The notes: generated by a model from the sequence alone, not told the origin. 64,000 nucleotides of DNA from Streptococcus marmotae (GCF_001623565.1 NZ_CP015196.1:2191501-2255500); one strand, 5' to 3'. Shown: positions 45,827-55,807, counted from the stretch's first letter. Numbers and translations: made by a program.

Positions 45827-47170
45827 TCATTTTTCACTGCCCAGCTTTTTTAACTCACCTAGCATCATAAATAATCCAACTAAAATCATGATGAAATCGA
45901 TAAGTGGCTGAGTAAACCATACTGCTTTTATGCCAAACACCATTGGTAAAAGAATCATGGCAGGAACAAATAGGAATAATTGTCTAAGCATGACAATAAC
46001 GCCTGCTTTCTTCCCGTCTCCAATTGATTGGAAGAAAGTAATTGTCATAACCATGACTCCATACAAGATAAAGACAGAATAAAACAACCTAAAATTTCCT
46101 ACTCCTTGCGCAATGATACTTGCCTCTACTCCAAACAGAGAAAGTATCTGGCTTGGAAATAGCAATGATGGAATCCAAAATATTCCTGCAAGAACAAGGC
46201 CACCAACGGAAAATACTCTCACAGCTTGTCTTATTCTATTAAATTGCTTTGCTCCAAAATTTGTTCCTACAACTGGTTGCAGACCTTGACTCATTCCCCA
46301 AAGCGGAATAAAGGAAAAGCCATATACACGGAGTGAGGCTGCCATTAAAATTCCATTATTATCCCCTCCATACTTAAATGCCATTTTGTAAAGCATGATT
46401 TGTTGAATCATAAACAATAACTGCATCATCATAGCCGATGAACCAACTCCAAACATTTCTTTTTTTATTTCTGTATCAGACTTAATCTGACGAATTTTAA
46501 CGACCTTGCTCTTTTTTAAGAAATAGTGCAATGTTACAATAGCTTGAACAAGCTGTGCAGTGATAGTTGCAAGAGCCACCCCTTCAATTGCATATTCTCC
46601 CATAAGTATCATCAGTATTGGGTCGAGTATAATATTGAGTAAAGCACCAAGCCCCATAATCATCATAGCTTTTTTCATCAAACCTTCCCCACGCATAACC
46701 ATGTTGGCAGACTGGGTGAAGTTCACAAATAATGATCCGATAAAAATAACTCTAAGGTATCTAATACCATAGGCCTTAATCTCACCTGTCGCTCCAACCA
46801 TATCCAAGAAATGGGGTGCAAGAATGATTCCACCAACTGTAATAATTGTCGAGAACACAATTACCCAAAAAATCAGGTTACCCATAATTTTATCTACAGT
46901 CTTCTTATCACCTTTTCCAATCGCTCTTGATAAAACAGAAGCAGAACCAACTCCAAGTAGGGTTGAAATACCACTGTTAAAAAATGTTAGTGGTGCTGCA
47001 ACTCCACAAGCCGTCATAGCTACTTGTCCCATAATTTTTCCAGCAAATATTCCATCCATTAACGGATACAATCCTATAACGATCATTCCAATCACCGCAG
47101 GAACAGATAACTGAAAGAGTAGCGCTATCGGTCTTTTGCTCAGTAATTGTTCTTTCATATCTTGATTCAT
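45827..47170 (-). CDS. MATE family multidrug efflux transporter
   Basis: 447 residues with about 12 hydrophobic segments in two homologous halves. N-terminal LLFQLSVPAVIGMIVIGLYP and the later VIGLYPLMDGIFAGK / GMSQGLQPVVGTNFGAKQ patterns are typical of MatE domains. It probably exports cationic drugs or metabolites in exchange for Na+ or H+. The gene follows a TetR regulator, and both carry the same 15-bp operator upstream. Confidence 0.9.
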   Translation of the reverse strand: MNQDMKEQLLSKRPIALLFQLSVPAVIGMIVIGLYPLMDGIFAGKIMGQVAMTACGVAAPLTFFNSGISTLLGVGSASVLSRAIGKGDKKTVDKIMGNLIFWVIVFSTIITVGGIILAPHFLDMVGATGEIKAYGIRYLRVIFIGSLFVNFTQSANMVMRGEGLMKKAMMIMGLGALLNIILDPILMILMGEYAIEGVALATITAQLVQAIVTLHYFLKKSKVVKIRQIKSDTEIKKEMFGVGSSAMMMQLLFMIQQIMLYKMAFKYGGDNNGILMAASLRVYGFSFIPLWGMSQGLQPVVGTNFGAKQFNRIRQAVRVFSVGGLVLAGIFWIPSLLFPSQILSLFGVEASIIAQGVGNFRLFYSVFILYGVMVMTITFFQSIGDGKKAGVIVMLRQLFLFVPAMILLPMVFGIKAVWFTQPLIDFIMILVGLFMMLGELKKLGSEK

Positions 47171-47310
47171 TTTTATACATCTCCTTGTGTTGTTTTTATT
47201 TTATCGGTAACTATGGATTGGTTTGAAACCTCTGATAGTACCTTTGCTTTTTATTCTTATTACACCATTTTCTCTGATATTCTTAGCACCCCCCTAAAAC
47301 TGTTTATTAA

Positions 47311-47325
47311 GATAACTTAGTTATC
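47311..47325 (-). promoter_or_regulatory. TetR operator in front of the MATE gene
   Basis: GATAACTTAGTTATC, a 15-bp palindrome with one central base, about 140 bp before the MATE start. It is identical to the site at 48018-48032. Confidence 0.75.
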
Positions 47326-47342
47326 AAATATTTTTAAAAAAC

Positions 47343-47366
47343 AAGGGCTAAAAATTAGTTACCCTT
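47343..47366 (-). terminator. tetR-type gene terminator
   Basis: AAGGG / CCCTT stem with flanking partial pairs and a GTTTTTT tract on the minus strand, just after the regulator stop. Confidence 0.5.
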
Positions 47367-47371
47367 ATAGA

Positions 47372-47992
47372 CTAAAAACCTATTAAATTTTTCCATCCAA
47401 AATTAAAGAACTCTGAAATGACTTTTGAATTTACTTTCACTTCCTCCGCTGTTTCAGAATGCATTATTATTTCACTTAAAGAACTAATATACGTATGATT
47501 CAACAAATGAACAGTAATTTCCGGAATTTCAACAACTTGTTTTTTTGTCGTTAAAATTTGAAATAGTTTCTTTTGATTCTTATCCTCGAGCTCAACCAAT
47601 CGATCAGTAAAATTAGCATACTTTGTACCATAAGCTTTATACATTAACAGCTCAAATATATCTCTATTTTTAAAAAGATACAAGGCAATTTCTACTGACG
47701 CTTTCTTTTTGAGGTTAATTAAACCTTCTAGTTCTTCTTTTTCCAAACTTTGAAAGAATTCTGCTTCATTTTTTGAATAAAACCCTAAAATAGCATTGGC
47801 AAGTGGTTCAACCAAGGTTAGAAATAAATGTTCTTTGTCTTCAAAATGACGATAAAATGCTCCCGTAGTAACTCCGGCATTCTTACAAATTTTTCTTAAA
47901 TTTGCTCGTTCATAGCCATCCTTTAAAAAGTTTTCTTTTCCACTATCCAATATTCTTTTATGTGTCAATTCATAACCTTTCAAATCGGTCAC
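47372..47992 (-). CDS. TetR/AcrR family transcriptional regulator
   Basis: About 206 residues from a GTG at 47992 (reads VTDLKGYELTHKRILDSGKE) with GAGGT eight bases upstream. The ATG at 48061 would add 23 residues that overlap the operator. The N-terminal HTH reads ANLRKICKNAGVTTGAFYRHFEDKEHLF, then an alpha-helical ligand domain. It probably represses itself and the MATE pump through the shared GATAACTTAGTTATC site. Confidence 0.88.
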   Translation of the reverse strand: MTDLKGYELTHKRILDSGKENFLKDGYERANLRKICKNAGVTTGAFYRHFEDKEHLFLTLVEPLANAILGFYSKNEAEFFQSLEKEELEGLINLKKKASVEIALYLFKNRDIFELLMYKAYGTKYANFTDRLVELEDKNQKKLFQILTTKKQVVEIPEITVHLLNHTYISSLSEIIMHSETAEEVKVNSKVISEFFNFGWKNLIGF

Positions 47993-48017
47993 CGTATTAC
48001 CTCGTTTCTTACCAATT

Positions 48018-48032
48018 GATAACTTAGTTATC
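48018..48032 (-). promoter_or_regulatory. TetR operator in front of the regulator gene
   Basis: The same 15-mer as at 47311, with a second half-like TTGATAAC nearby at 48040, just upstream of the regulator. Confidence 0.75.
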
Positions 48033-48106
48033 AGTTTACTTGATAACCTATTTTTTGTCAAGTTAAATAAGACAATTAATCAATAATTTATCTTATAACA
48101 CATGGT

Positions 48107-48243
48107 CCGAAAGTTCTAGCAACTTAAGGGTATTAAAAAACATCTCAGAGAGATATAATTGTAATCACGATAAGAACAATTAGAACGACTCTGAGATGTT
48201 TTTTCATACCCTTGACTGGCTAACTTCATTTTAGAACTTTCGG
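48107..48243. mobile_element. 137-bp MITE related to the IS30-family element
   Basis: Ends in CCGAAAGTTCTA and TAGAACTTTCGG; the inner part AACATCTCAGAG...CTCTGAGATGTT folds into a hairpin. The sequence matches the left end of the IS30-family copy at 49751-49856. It has no coding capacity, as expected of a non-autonomous derivative. Confidence 0.75.
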
Positions 48244-48648
48244 TTTGCTCTACAAACTAAAAAAATGATTCTTTTGGTATCAATATTGAAAAATATGAGT
48301 TTTTTAATGATTTGTCAAGATACCTTATTTTTCATTTTATTTAGTCTATAAGCATACTTTTTCAGCGAGTTCCTAAAATGCTTCTCTCCCAAACTTCTTA
48401 TTACTTTTCATCTACCACTCCTAACAAATGTAAATATTTAACTTTCAGATAATGTGTTTTCATTTTGAACACTGCTTTTCTAATCATTTTCTATATTATA
48501 ATGTCTTCGAAGACGAGATATTATCATTGTTTAATTGTGATTCTTATGAAAATATTTTAAAACCGCATGTAGCTAAAAATAGTTACATGCGGTTACTTCA
48601 TACGTAAAGCATTTTCTAACTATCCACTATAGTTGAAAATAACCTACT
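48244..48648. other. AT-rich gap, nothing recognised
   Basis: Very AT-rich sequence with one weak hairpin (AACCGCATGTAGC...GTTACATGCGGTT near 48560-48595), which may terminate the minus-strand unit from 48649. Confidence 0.5.
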
Positions 48649-48963
48649 TTACACTTTCTTGGCCGGAGCGGATAGTTTTGAACCATTTTCATTATAGATT
48701 CTTTTTTCATTGACTACAATTTTTTCAATGATTGCAGTTTCAAGATCTACATTGAGAATTTCAGAAATACCAAGTAAAAAAATAGCTACATCTGCTAATT
48801 CCTCTGCAATATTTGAAACATCATCCTTCAAATATGCCTGAAATAATTCATTAACCTCTCCATATAAACATAGTAACTCAAATTTAATGTCTGTAGTATT
48901 AAAGCCTTTCATTTTTTTATTTTCTAAAATCTTCTTTTGGCAATCTTTTAATGACGTAATCAT
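48649..48963 (-). CDS. MazG-like nucleotide pyrophosphohydrolase
   Basis: About 104 residues from the ATG at 48963 (MITSLKDCQKKILENKKMKG). The helical metal-binding pattern LYGEVNELFQAY...IAEELADVAIFLLGI is the EExxE-12-28-ExxD motif of all-alpha NTP pyrophosphatases. Such enzymes cleave (d)NTPs to monophosphates. Its start lies two bases after the ABC fragment stop, so it was once co-translated with it. Confidence 0.8.
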   Translation of the reverse strand: MITSLKDCQKKILENKKMKGFNTTDIKFELLCLYGEVNELFQAYLKDDVSNIAEELADVAIFLLGISEILNVDLETAIIEKIVVNEKRIYNENGSKLSAPAKKV

Positions 48964-48964
48964 A

Positions 48965-49750
48965 TTATACAATCCTTTCAACTTTTATAAATTTATTATA
49001 CAATATTTTGTCCTCTTTGGAAGCTTTATGTGCTACCTCTATAAAACCTACGTTTCGTTGTGATAGATATCCCCTTATATCCCTAGTTGTTTGTTCGTCA
49101 ATCATTGAATTAACCTCATCCAATAACAAAAATTTAGAGGACAATAGCACCCCTCGAGCAAGTGCTACTCTTTGCTTTTCTCCCCCAGATATATTGAATA
49201 TATTAAGGTTTTGTTCATCCCATAAGTATTGCATGTTCATTCTAATCAACATATCAATAATTATATCATCACTAATATTTTTCCCAAAAGTTAAATTATC
49301 TTTCAAATTACCAGAAAAAATATATGGATTTTGAGGAATATAAAGAAATTGTTTTCGTAATCTGCATGCCTCAATAATAGTTCCGTCTGAATCTAAAACC
49401 ACTTCGCCATGCTTAGAAATATTTAAACCTGATAAAATTTTTAATAATTGTGTCTTCCCTGTTCCAGAATCACCAAAAATTAACACTCTATCCTCCATGC
49501 CAAATGATAAATCTCCACTCAACTCCAACGTTAAATTATCAAATATATAAATCTTTTTAGGGAGAGTGACTATTCCTAAATTCACTTCATCTGTAATTAA
49601 ACTTTTCTGATCTCCCAATTCTTGAATATTTTCAATATTCTTTTTTAACATATCTATTTTAGAAACTATAGGAGATATTGTATAACTAATTGATATCAAA
49701 TGAGGTATCTGTGTAAGTGCATTAAATAAATTATTAGAAATTTGAACGAA
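48965..49750 (-). pseudogene. ABC exporter, ATPase part only, truncated by an IS30 element
   Basis: The frame enters from the IS junction at 49750 and reads ISNNLFNALTQIPHLISISY, then an intact ATPase domain: Walker A FGDSGTGKTQLL, signature NISGGEKQRVALARG, Walker B LLLDEVNS. Exporter-type ATPases carry the membrane domain on the same chain; here that part is missing beyond the IS. The annotatable ATG at 49699 is inside the protein. Probably a remnant of a peptide or drug exporter operon with the MazG-like gene. Confidence 0.75.
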
Positions 49751-50413
49751 CCGAAAGTTCTAAAATGAAGTTAGCCAGTCAAGGGCATTAAAAAACATCT
49801 CAGAAAGATATAATTGTAATCACCACAACAACAATTAGAAAGACTCTGAGATGCAAAACTATTATACACCAAAAAGAAGACATTTGACACTAGCTGAGCG
49901 TAGAATGATTGAGCGTTGGCTTCAAGAAGGGTTCTCAAATCGTGAAATCGCTAGAAGATTAGAAAAAGCTCCTCAAACTATTCACAACGAAGTCAAACGT
50001 GGTCAGGTTAGACAACAAGTGCGTAAAGGAAAATTTGAAATAATCTACTCAGCTGACTTCGCTCAAGAAGCCTATCAAAACAATCGTAAACATTCTGTGA
50101 AGCAGGCTTCCCTAACCAAGGAACTCAAAGAAAAGATTCTTCACTACATCAAACAGAAATACTCTCCTGAGATGATGGTAAAAGCAAAAGGGATACCTGT
50201 CTCCGTCTCCACCATTTACTAATGGACACTTAGGATTGACCAAGGATGACATGCTCTATCCTCGAAAAGAGAAAACGAAGAAAAAGCAAGCGAGTCCCAA
50301 CTTTAAGCCGGCTGGAAAATCGATTGAGGAACGGCCTGAAAGCATTAATCAGCGTGAGAATGTTGGTGATGTTGAAATGGATACGGTTATTCAAACACGG
50401 ACAAAAACGGGAA
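49751..50413 (+). mobile_element. IS30-family element, 5' part only
   Basis: Begins with the terminal repeat CCGAAAGTTCTAAAATGAAG and holds the first half of the transposase gene. The right end is missing; the sequence is cut at about 50413 by a copy of repeat family R. Confidence 0.8.
49851..50412 (+). pseudogene. IS30-family transposase, frameshifted and truncated
   Basis: Starts MQNYYTPKRRHLTLAERRMI with the IS30 HTH (EGFSNREIARRLEKAPQTI). A stop at 50220 follows VSVSTIY, where a small deletion has removed the expected Tyr-Trp-Ile-Asp. The next frame resumes GHLGLTKDDMLYPRKEKTKK and stops matching after VEMDTVIQTRTKTGNG, so the DDE core is mostly absent. Confidence 0.85.
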
Positions 50414-51100
50414 ATGGGACTCAATCGGGATTTCGAAGAAATCGATTTTCCTCACTTCTTTATTTCTAGGTCTGGGCTAAACGATTCCAATGGATTCGTT
50501 TACTCTCACTCCCGCAAGGTTGACTAGCTTCCACAATTGAGAATTGTGGAAGGCTGGAAATAGAACGAGCGTAGCTCGCCCCTTGCAATTGAGAATTGTG
50601 AAAGGTTGGAAATAGGGTTAGCGAAAAAATGTTCGCTAACCTCCTCTAATAGAATGTTGATTTATCAATATTTTACAAACCAGACAAGCCTCGCTTTCGG
50701 GTCTCTAGGCTCGGGTATCAATAGTCACTTCTCTCCTAGAGAATTTTTACTCGCTGACTAACTTGGACTTGAAATTTGGAATTTGGAATTTTTACCCTTT
50801 GCTTCGTTGTAGCAACACTACGCATTCCACGTGTGCTGAGTGATACTTTCTATACTATAAGACGAAAGGGGTTGAGAGTAGTTTTGAAATGATACTATAG
50901 GCCTGAACTGCAGACTGCAAAGATATCACTGATACTTACGTTTCCTACTAGTAACAAATCACACTCAACCCTAATAGGATTTGAGTGTTGCCTTTAACAA
51001 CACCAGCATTGATTGTTCAGAAATAACTATCTAGACAATGCCCTCAACAGAAACTTGTGGATTCCAATATCAAATTACACTAGTAATACATGCCTATCTG
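50413..51100. repeat. repeat family R copy 2 and gene-free flank
   Basis: GACTCAATCGGGATTTCGAA, AAATCGATTTTCCTCACT, then GAATGTTGATTTATCAATAT match the inverse of 62085-62215. Two short units with the inverted repeat CACAATTGAGAATTGTG followed by AAGG.TGGAAATAG occur at 50528-50565 and 50585-50620. The remainder to 51100 shows no gene. Confidence 0.65.
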
Positions 51101-52183
51101 TTACTCACTCTGATACTTGTTAATAATCTTTAGAATTTTATCTTTTTCATTTTCAAAACGCCGTAAATCACTATTAATCAATTCAACAATCTCAATATTT
51201 GCGATATCATTTGGAATTTTTGCATATGTATATATGTCGAGGCTTTTAGCATCACTTTTTAATTTCAATGGTGATGTGTAAAAGTCAAATGATTTCTCTA
51301 ATTTACCTAAACCGTATTGATTCCACTCTTTTCCCTTCTTACTCTTTAAGCAAGTACTAAAATTAAAAACGTGCCCCGATTCCTTTAGTTCTTTAACCAT
51401 CGTAAAGGCATTATCCCTAACCATTTCCCGAGGGATATTTAGTTTATGACGATAGTCATTTTTTTCAAGTTGGACATCAATACTAAAATTATCATCCAGA
51501 TGGACTATACCCCCAAAATAGTGTGATCCTGTACCCCGACCTGAATAAGGTTTAAATTCAGGATTAATTTTATCCAACATAGCGTTCTTAAAAATTCTCT
51601 CAACAGCTGCGTCTAATCGAAGATGTTTTACTTCATCCATTAATGGGTACACATCTCCATACTTCGATGTTGAAACATCCGTATTGATAGAAGCAAATAG
51701 TTCTTCTAAACTCTGACATAAATTTTTATAGTCATTAATAAAAGTATCAAACTCGTTCCTCTCAATGATTTGTAAGTATTCAACAATATTACTATAATGA
51801 ATAATATTCCAATCTTCAGGTAATACTGATTCATTAATTTTAAACGGGACTAATAAAACTTTGAACTTAGCATCCTGATTATCCCTAGAATACTTTTCAA
51901 GCTGATCTCGCTTAGGATAATCTTTCATTTTATTTTCAATAATAACTTCTGTACCGTCAGTAAGATAGAGAGTTAAATCAATATTTTTACGCTCTCGCTC
52001 AACACTTTTAATTTTAACTTTATCGACATCAATTATATCTTTTAAGAATACTAAAGGAATATCGGGATTATTCTTAATAATATAGGCAATGAAATTGCTA
52101 TGATACAATTCAAGACTTGCAAGCGATAAATTTAAATTTAAATTACTATTTAATTTTTCAATGATTTGTTTACTTGATATCAT
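51101..52183 (-). CDS. PD-(D/E)XK nuclease family protein
   Basis: 360 residues. The nuclease core is near residues 60-100: RERKNIDLTLYLTDGTEVII (Asp) followed by ENKMKDYPKRDQLEKYSRDN (Glu-x-Lys), the PD-(D/E)XK superfamily 4 pattern, seen in restriction- and defence-related proteins. The C-terminal half (SGRGTGSHYFGGIVHLDDNF) is unrecognised and may contact a ligand or DNA. It stands alone in a decayed region between an IS30 remnant and a broken ATPase gene; codon usage looks more AT-rich than the core genome. Confidence 0.7.
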   Translation of the reverse strand: MISSKQIIEKLNSNLNLNLSLASLELYHSNFIAYIIKNNPDIPLVFLKDIIDVDKVKIKSVERERKNIDLTLYLTDGTEVIIENKMKDYPKRDQLEKYSRDNQDAKFKVLLVPFKINESVLPEDWNIIHYSNIVEYLQIIERNEFDTFINDYKNLCQSLEELFASINTDVSTSKYGDVYPLMDEVKHLRLDAAVERIFKNAMLDKINPEFKPYSGRGTGSHYFGGIVHLDDNFSIDVQLEKNDYRHKLNIPREMVRDNAFTMVKELKESGHVFNFSTCLKSKKGKEWNQYGLGKLEKSFDFYTSPLKLKSDAKSLDIYTYAKIPNDIANIEIVELINSDLRRFENEKDKILKIINKYQSE

Positions 52184-52443
52184 CCTACTTTTCCTTTCGT
52201 AATATAAGTTTTGAATTAATAATTATAATATCAATTTTTGAAATCTTATAATGTTTCTATAAAACCATCTAATACCTCTTTTTCTATTTGTAGGGTCCCA
52301 TCCCAAACATATTATAAATCCTAAATATTCTCTATTTATATTATTGCTCCTTTCTTTTTCATCTCGAATTCAAAAAGATGTAATTAAAAGCTATTCAATA
52401 GTAATTCGCCACCTATGCAATATGACAACTAAGTAACCTTATT
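52184..52443. other. short gap with an ATG-less minus-strand fragment
   Basis: A minus-strand frame of about 45 codons ends GIRWFYRNIIRFQKLIL. It is not recognised and has no start, so it is probably a gene remnant. Confidence 0.35.
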
Positions 52444-53425
52444 TTAATTTCCCCTAGATTTACTTGAAGCTATTTGGATTGCTCCATTAATTGTTTGTGA
52501 CTTAACTTCTCCAGATTTTACAACTTCATCTAGGATTTGTCTAAACTCCTCTTTAGTTAATTTTTTTGGAATCTGAATCTTTATTTTTATTGCGGTCCCG
52601 GGAAAAATTTTACTGTCTTGTAAATCTTTAATACCTGTATTTGTTGCAATTGCTCTTTTAGATATTATAACATATTATCCTTTAAATTTTCTTCATAACT
52701 CAGTAACAATATATAATCCATACCCTGAGTTTAAGTAGTCCACTTCTTCATTTTCTCTCAAATGAGATTTTTCTGTAATACCACTAGTTACACCAGGTTT
52801 TAAAGCTAAATTCATCGCTTCTCTATCATTCGAAACGCTATAAAGCTCTTTAAAATTTAAACTTTCTTTAAATCCTATACCATAATCAATTAGAGCAAAT
52901 TCACTTTCTATGTACTCCTTATGATCCCAACTCTGAGAACAGTGCCACGCATTAAAACAGTGAGAATGCTCCGGAATGTTTCTAATCATTTCAGAAATAA
53001 TATAGAAAAAAATCTCCTCAACATTCTCATTTGAACATGAAAGAACTTTTGCAATTTTTCTCGAAATGTTCTCAGATATATTTTCCGATCCTCTAAAATA
53101 GTCACTCAATATAGACTTCATTATCGGAGTATATGTTCCAGTAGAGTTTATATTTCTTTCATCAGAATTTTTACTACTTTCTGCAAAGTGAAAAAATATT
53201 ATTTTTAGCATAGTGAACTGAATCTTTTCCGACATTACCAACTTCATGTGTCACCTTAAATCCATACTCATTTAAAAACGATGATACTAATAAGCCAACA
53301 AAAGGGGGCATAAATTTTAAATCATACAAAAGGTTAACATTTTTATCAGACATATCTAAAGAAAGGAGTTTTTGTACATAATCTTTATATTTATGGTCTG
53401 GTAAATTCAACTCTATATATTGCAT
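52444..53425 (-). pseudogene. GHKL-type ATP-binding protein gene, decayed
   Basis: Starts MQYIELNLPDHKYKDYVQKL at 53425. One extra T in a T6 run near 53190 shifts frame (IFSLCRK* instead of IFHFAESSKNSDERN). The ATPase continues with MIRNIPEHSH, DYGIGFKESL (N and G1 boxes) and NSGYGLYIVTEL, then meets in-frame TGA and TAA codons near 52690. The same frame continues FPGTAIKIKIQIPKKL to 52444. At least three lesions make a functional product unlikely. Confidence 0.7.
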
Positions 53426-53467
53426 TGTTACTCCATATATCTTAAAAAGATCCCCTACATCAACTGA

Positions 53468-53626
53468 GAATTCAAGAACGTATACACCCTTTTTACATCA
53501 CGGCTTTTGAGGAAATACTTGGAATTAAATAATCATAATTTCACTTATTATACCACTAAAGTCACTTCACAGAAAGACTTATTCAGCAAAAACCACGACA
53601 AACGCATGAAGAAAATCATTCGTTGA
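53468..53626 (+). pseudogene. fragment of an unidentified mobile-element gene
   Basis: A stop-to-stop frame reading NVYTLFTSRLLRKYLELNNH and ending SKNHDKRMKKIIR, without a start. It is similar to the fragment ending DHDKRMKKIFPNYF at 28.2 kb. Both lie beside relaxase 3' ends. Confidence 0.4.
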
Positions 53627-53665
53627 AAAAGTTGTGAAAACAGCAAAACGCCTACTTTGATAATC

Positions 53666-54860
53666 TTATTTTAAAAAATTCGAAGGATTTTCGAGAAATT
53701 CTCTAGTTTTCATCCTTTCCAACTTCTTGACCTGGTATTCGTAGTTATCTATACGATTATTCAACTCTTTCTTCCTTGTTCTAAGTTCGCTTTCAACTGC
53801 TCTTAAAGTTACACCTGCCGTCAAATTCATCTTGACATAGTCGTGGTTGGCTAAGCGACGATTTTCTGGATCGCTATTATTGAGATTGATAAGCACCTCT
53901 GCCATTCTATTTAGGTAAGCAATATGGTCCTGTAGATCTGTGATAACTAGGTCAAGCTGGGCAATATCCTTGATAATACCATCCTTAACTTCTTGAAAAG
54001 ATTTATTATCTATATTCAATTCGATAAGAAGATTAATTTCGTCAATTTTATGTTTAAGAGTTTCAAACCTTGCCCGTCTTTGTTTAGGTATTGTCTGACT
54101 ATCATTGGTTAGCTGTCGGATCAGGTCACTCCCTCGCATATATCGGTTAAAGCCAGAATTTTCTTTATGATAAATAAAAAACTGAGCAGTCTCACAGATA
54201 AACACATGATATGATTTGCCGCTGTCTGTCTCTTTTATATCCAAATGGCAGTTTGGGATAAAGACCAAGCCGTCTTTTTTAATTCCATAATTGATTCTGA
54301 TAAATATGCCCTCCTTGACTAACTGATCAATCTGGTCCTCTGCAAGTACCACCTCAAACTCCTGAATTCGATCTCGATTCTCTTTGAACTCTTCATAGGC
54401 TTCCCACAATTCTTCATAGTGGAGCTTATCTTTCTCAGCTTCTCTACAATAATTCTCAAAGTCCGTGACAAGATTTGCTGACTCAAGTTCTGGAGTGTCT
54501 TCTCGCTTTTCAAAGTAATCTTCAAAGAACGCAACATCATATAAATTTTTAGTGCTAATTTTCTTATTTTCTAGGGAAATGGTTTGACCATTTTCAGTCA
54601 GGCTAAAAGTCACATGCTTTTTCTTCAGGGAAATGACCAGATTCAACTGCTCTACCATTTCCAAAAGATGAGATAAATCCTGAACTTTCGATAAAAGAAA
54701 ATCCAATCGTTGCTCAATAGCTCGCTTGCAAATTCCTCACGGAAATATTCCTCTGTATAAGGTCGACGTTTGTCTAGTTGATTGCCTCGAATCACCTTCT
54801 TCATGTCCATATCCGTCATCAGAAACCTAGCATGCTTTCTGGAAAAGACTTTGGACAATA
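53666..54860 (-). pseudogene. Tn5252-type relaxase, N-terminally deleted and frameshifted
   Basis: The C-terminal part (MDFLLSKVQDLSHLLEMVEQ to ENPSNFLK) and, in another frame, the preceding KHARFLMTDMDMKKVIRGNQ together match the MobA/VirD2-like relaxase of Tn5252-family ICEs. The frame changes near 54720 (EEFA / KRAIEQRLDFLL). The N-terminal half with the catalytic Tyr and His residues is missing, so DNA nicking is lost. Confidence 0.8.
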
Positions 54861-55141
54861 TCTTCCTTGTTTTGTGCAATTACCTGTGCCAAATATTGCT
54901 TATAATCGTTAGTGATGCTTGACGATTGAGGTGTGACTGGACTTGATTCTTTTTTTACTTCAGATTCCACTTTTACTTTTGATTTTTGTTGTTCCATTTC
55001 AAATGCAGAAACATAGTCTACTTCTTCTGTCGGATCAGCCTCCGTTTGTTTAAATAATGCGGCAATCTTCGCACGTTCTTCTGTTGATGATGTCGGCGTC
55101 TTCTCATCTAGTGGCTGGTCAAAGTTCCATGGTTTTGTCAT
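54827..55141 (-). CDS. ICE protein, DUF5945-like
   Basis: 104 residues, MTKPWNFDQPLDEKTPTSST to QSLFQKAC, acidic with a lysine-rich middle and a helical C-terminus (YKQYLAQVIAQNKEDIVQ). It corresponds to a small protein next to the relaxase in Tn5252-type elements. The C-terminus runs into the relaxase remnant, so it may be slightly altered. Function unknown. Confidence 0.65.
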   Translation of the reverse strand: MTKPWNFDQPLDEKTPTSSTEERAKIAALFKQTEADPTEEVDYVSAFEMEQQKSKVKVESEVKKESSPVTPQSSSITNDYKQYLAQVIAQNKEDIVQSLFQKAC

Positions 55142-55374
55142 TTAGTTTCCACTTTCCTATTGTTTTCTGGATGTGTTGGAAGACTAACTTCCCTCCCAAA
55201 GGCTTGATTCAAAGCCTCGTCAAATGTTAAATGGCTTGATTGTTGCCGCTTCACAAACGTGCTATACATAGCTGTCTGTAATTGTTCCCGGTAGGTTTCT
55301 AATTTCTCTGTTTCCTTAGAAACCTTCTCCTCTTGCCTAGCCACTTTATCAGCTAGGCGTTCAATGACACTCAT
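55138..55374 (-). CDS. ICE protein, DUF5965-like
   Basis: 78 residues from the ATG at 55374 (MSVIERLADKVARQEEKVSK), which follows AAGGAGG. The N-terminal two thirds is a coiled coil, then FDEALNQAFGREVSL. It overlaps the DUF5945-like gene by four bases, an ICE operon. Function unknown; possibly an accessory to relaxosome formation. Confidence 0.7.
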   Translation of the reverse strand: MSVIERLADKVARQEEKVSKETEKLETYREQLQTAMYSTFVKRQQSSHLTFDEALNQAFGREVSLPTHPENNRKVETK

Positions 55375-55431
55375 CGTGCTATCCTCCTTGTTCACACTTT
55401 CTAGCTTATGATAGGATTCTTGATTTTGTTA

Positions 55432-55807
55432 TCACAACTCTAAAACAGTCTCTCGTTTAGGTGGAGGAGGATTCCTAATTCGTGCTTGTTTAAAGGGGCT
55501 CCTCAGATAAATAATAACAAAATGGTTGAGAGACATTTTCTACTACCTGTACCTGTTCAAAATGGACTGATTTGAGAAAAGTCACGGCTTCTTTGAACGA
55601 TACACTTGAAACCAATTGAACAAAGTCAATGACATCTCCCTGAATATCCCTTGAAAACCACTTAAAGGTATTTGTATCCGCAAAAATCCGAAAGGAATCA
55701 TGGTCTGGATGCTCATACACCTGACCTGATACTCTTTTAAATGGATAACCTAAGTTAGCTGCGACATCTAAAATAGCGATTTGTTTGAGATTTGTTAATG
55801 TTGTCAT
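55432..55807 (-). pseudogene. ICE primase-like (DUF3991/Toprim) protein, N-terminal fragment
   Basis: Starts MTTLTNLKQIAILDVAANLG and contains YEHPDHDSFRIFADTNTFKW, the DUF3991-type region of ICE and plasmid primases. It shifts frame at a C4 run near 55495 (EEPL* instead of FKQARIRNPPPPKRET) and stops at 55432. The Toprim domain is missing. Confidence 0.7.

Noticed and set aside
46560..47114. Plus-strand ORFs of 70 and 96 codons
   Set aside because: They are antisense shadows of the membrane segments of the MATE gene.
49851..50222. Complete 123-residue transposase gene
   Set aside because: The homology continues in another frame after the stop and the element lacks its right end, so it is a truncated pseudogene.
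50528..50620. Possible CRISPR-like array from the repeated CACAATTGAGAATTGTG
   Set aside because: Only two units, unequal spacing, no spacers of constant length and no cas genes.
54652..54879. Separate 75-residue gene beginning MHKTRKILSKVFSRKH
   Set aside because: Its middle is the relaxase segment KHARFLMTDMDMKKVIRGNQ in a shifted frame, not an independent gene.
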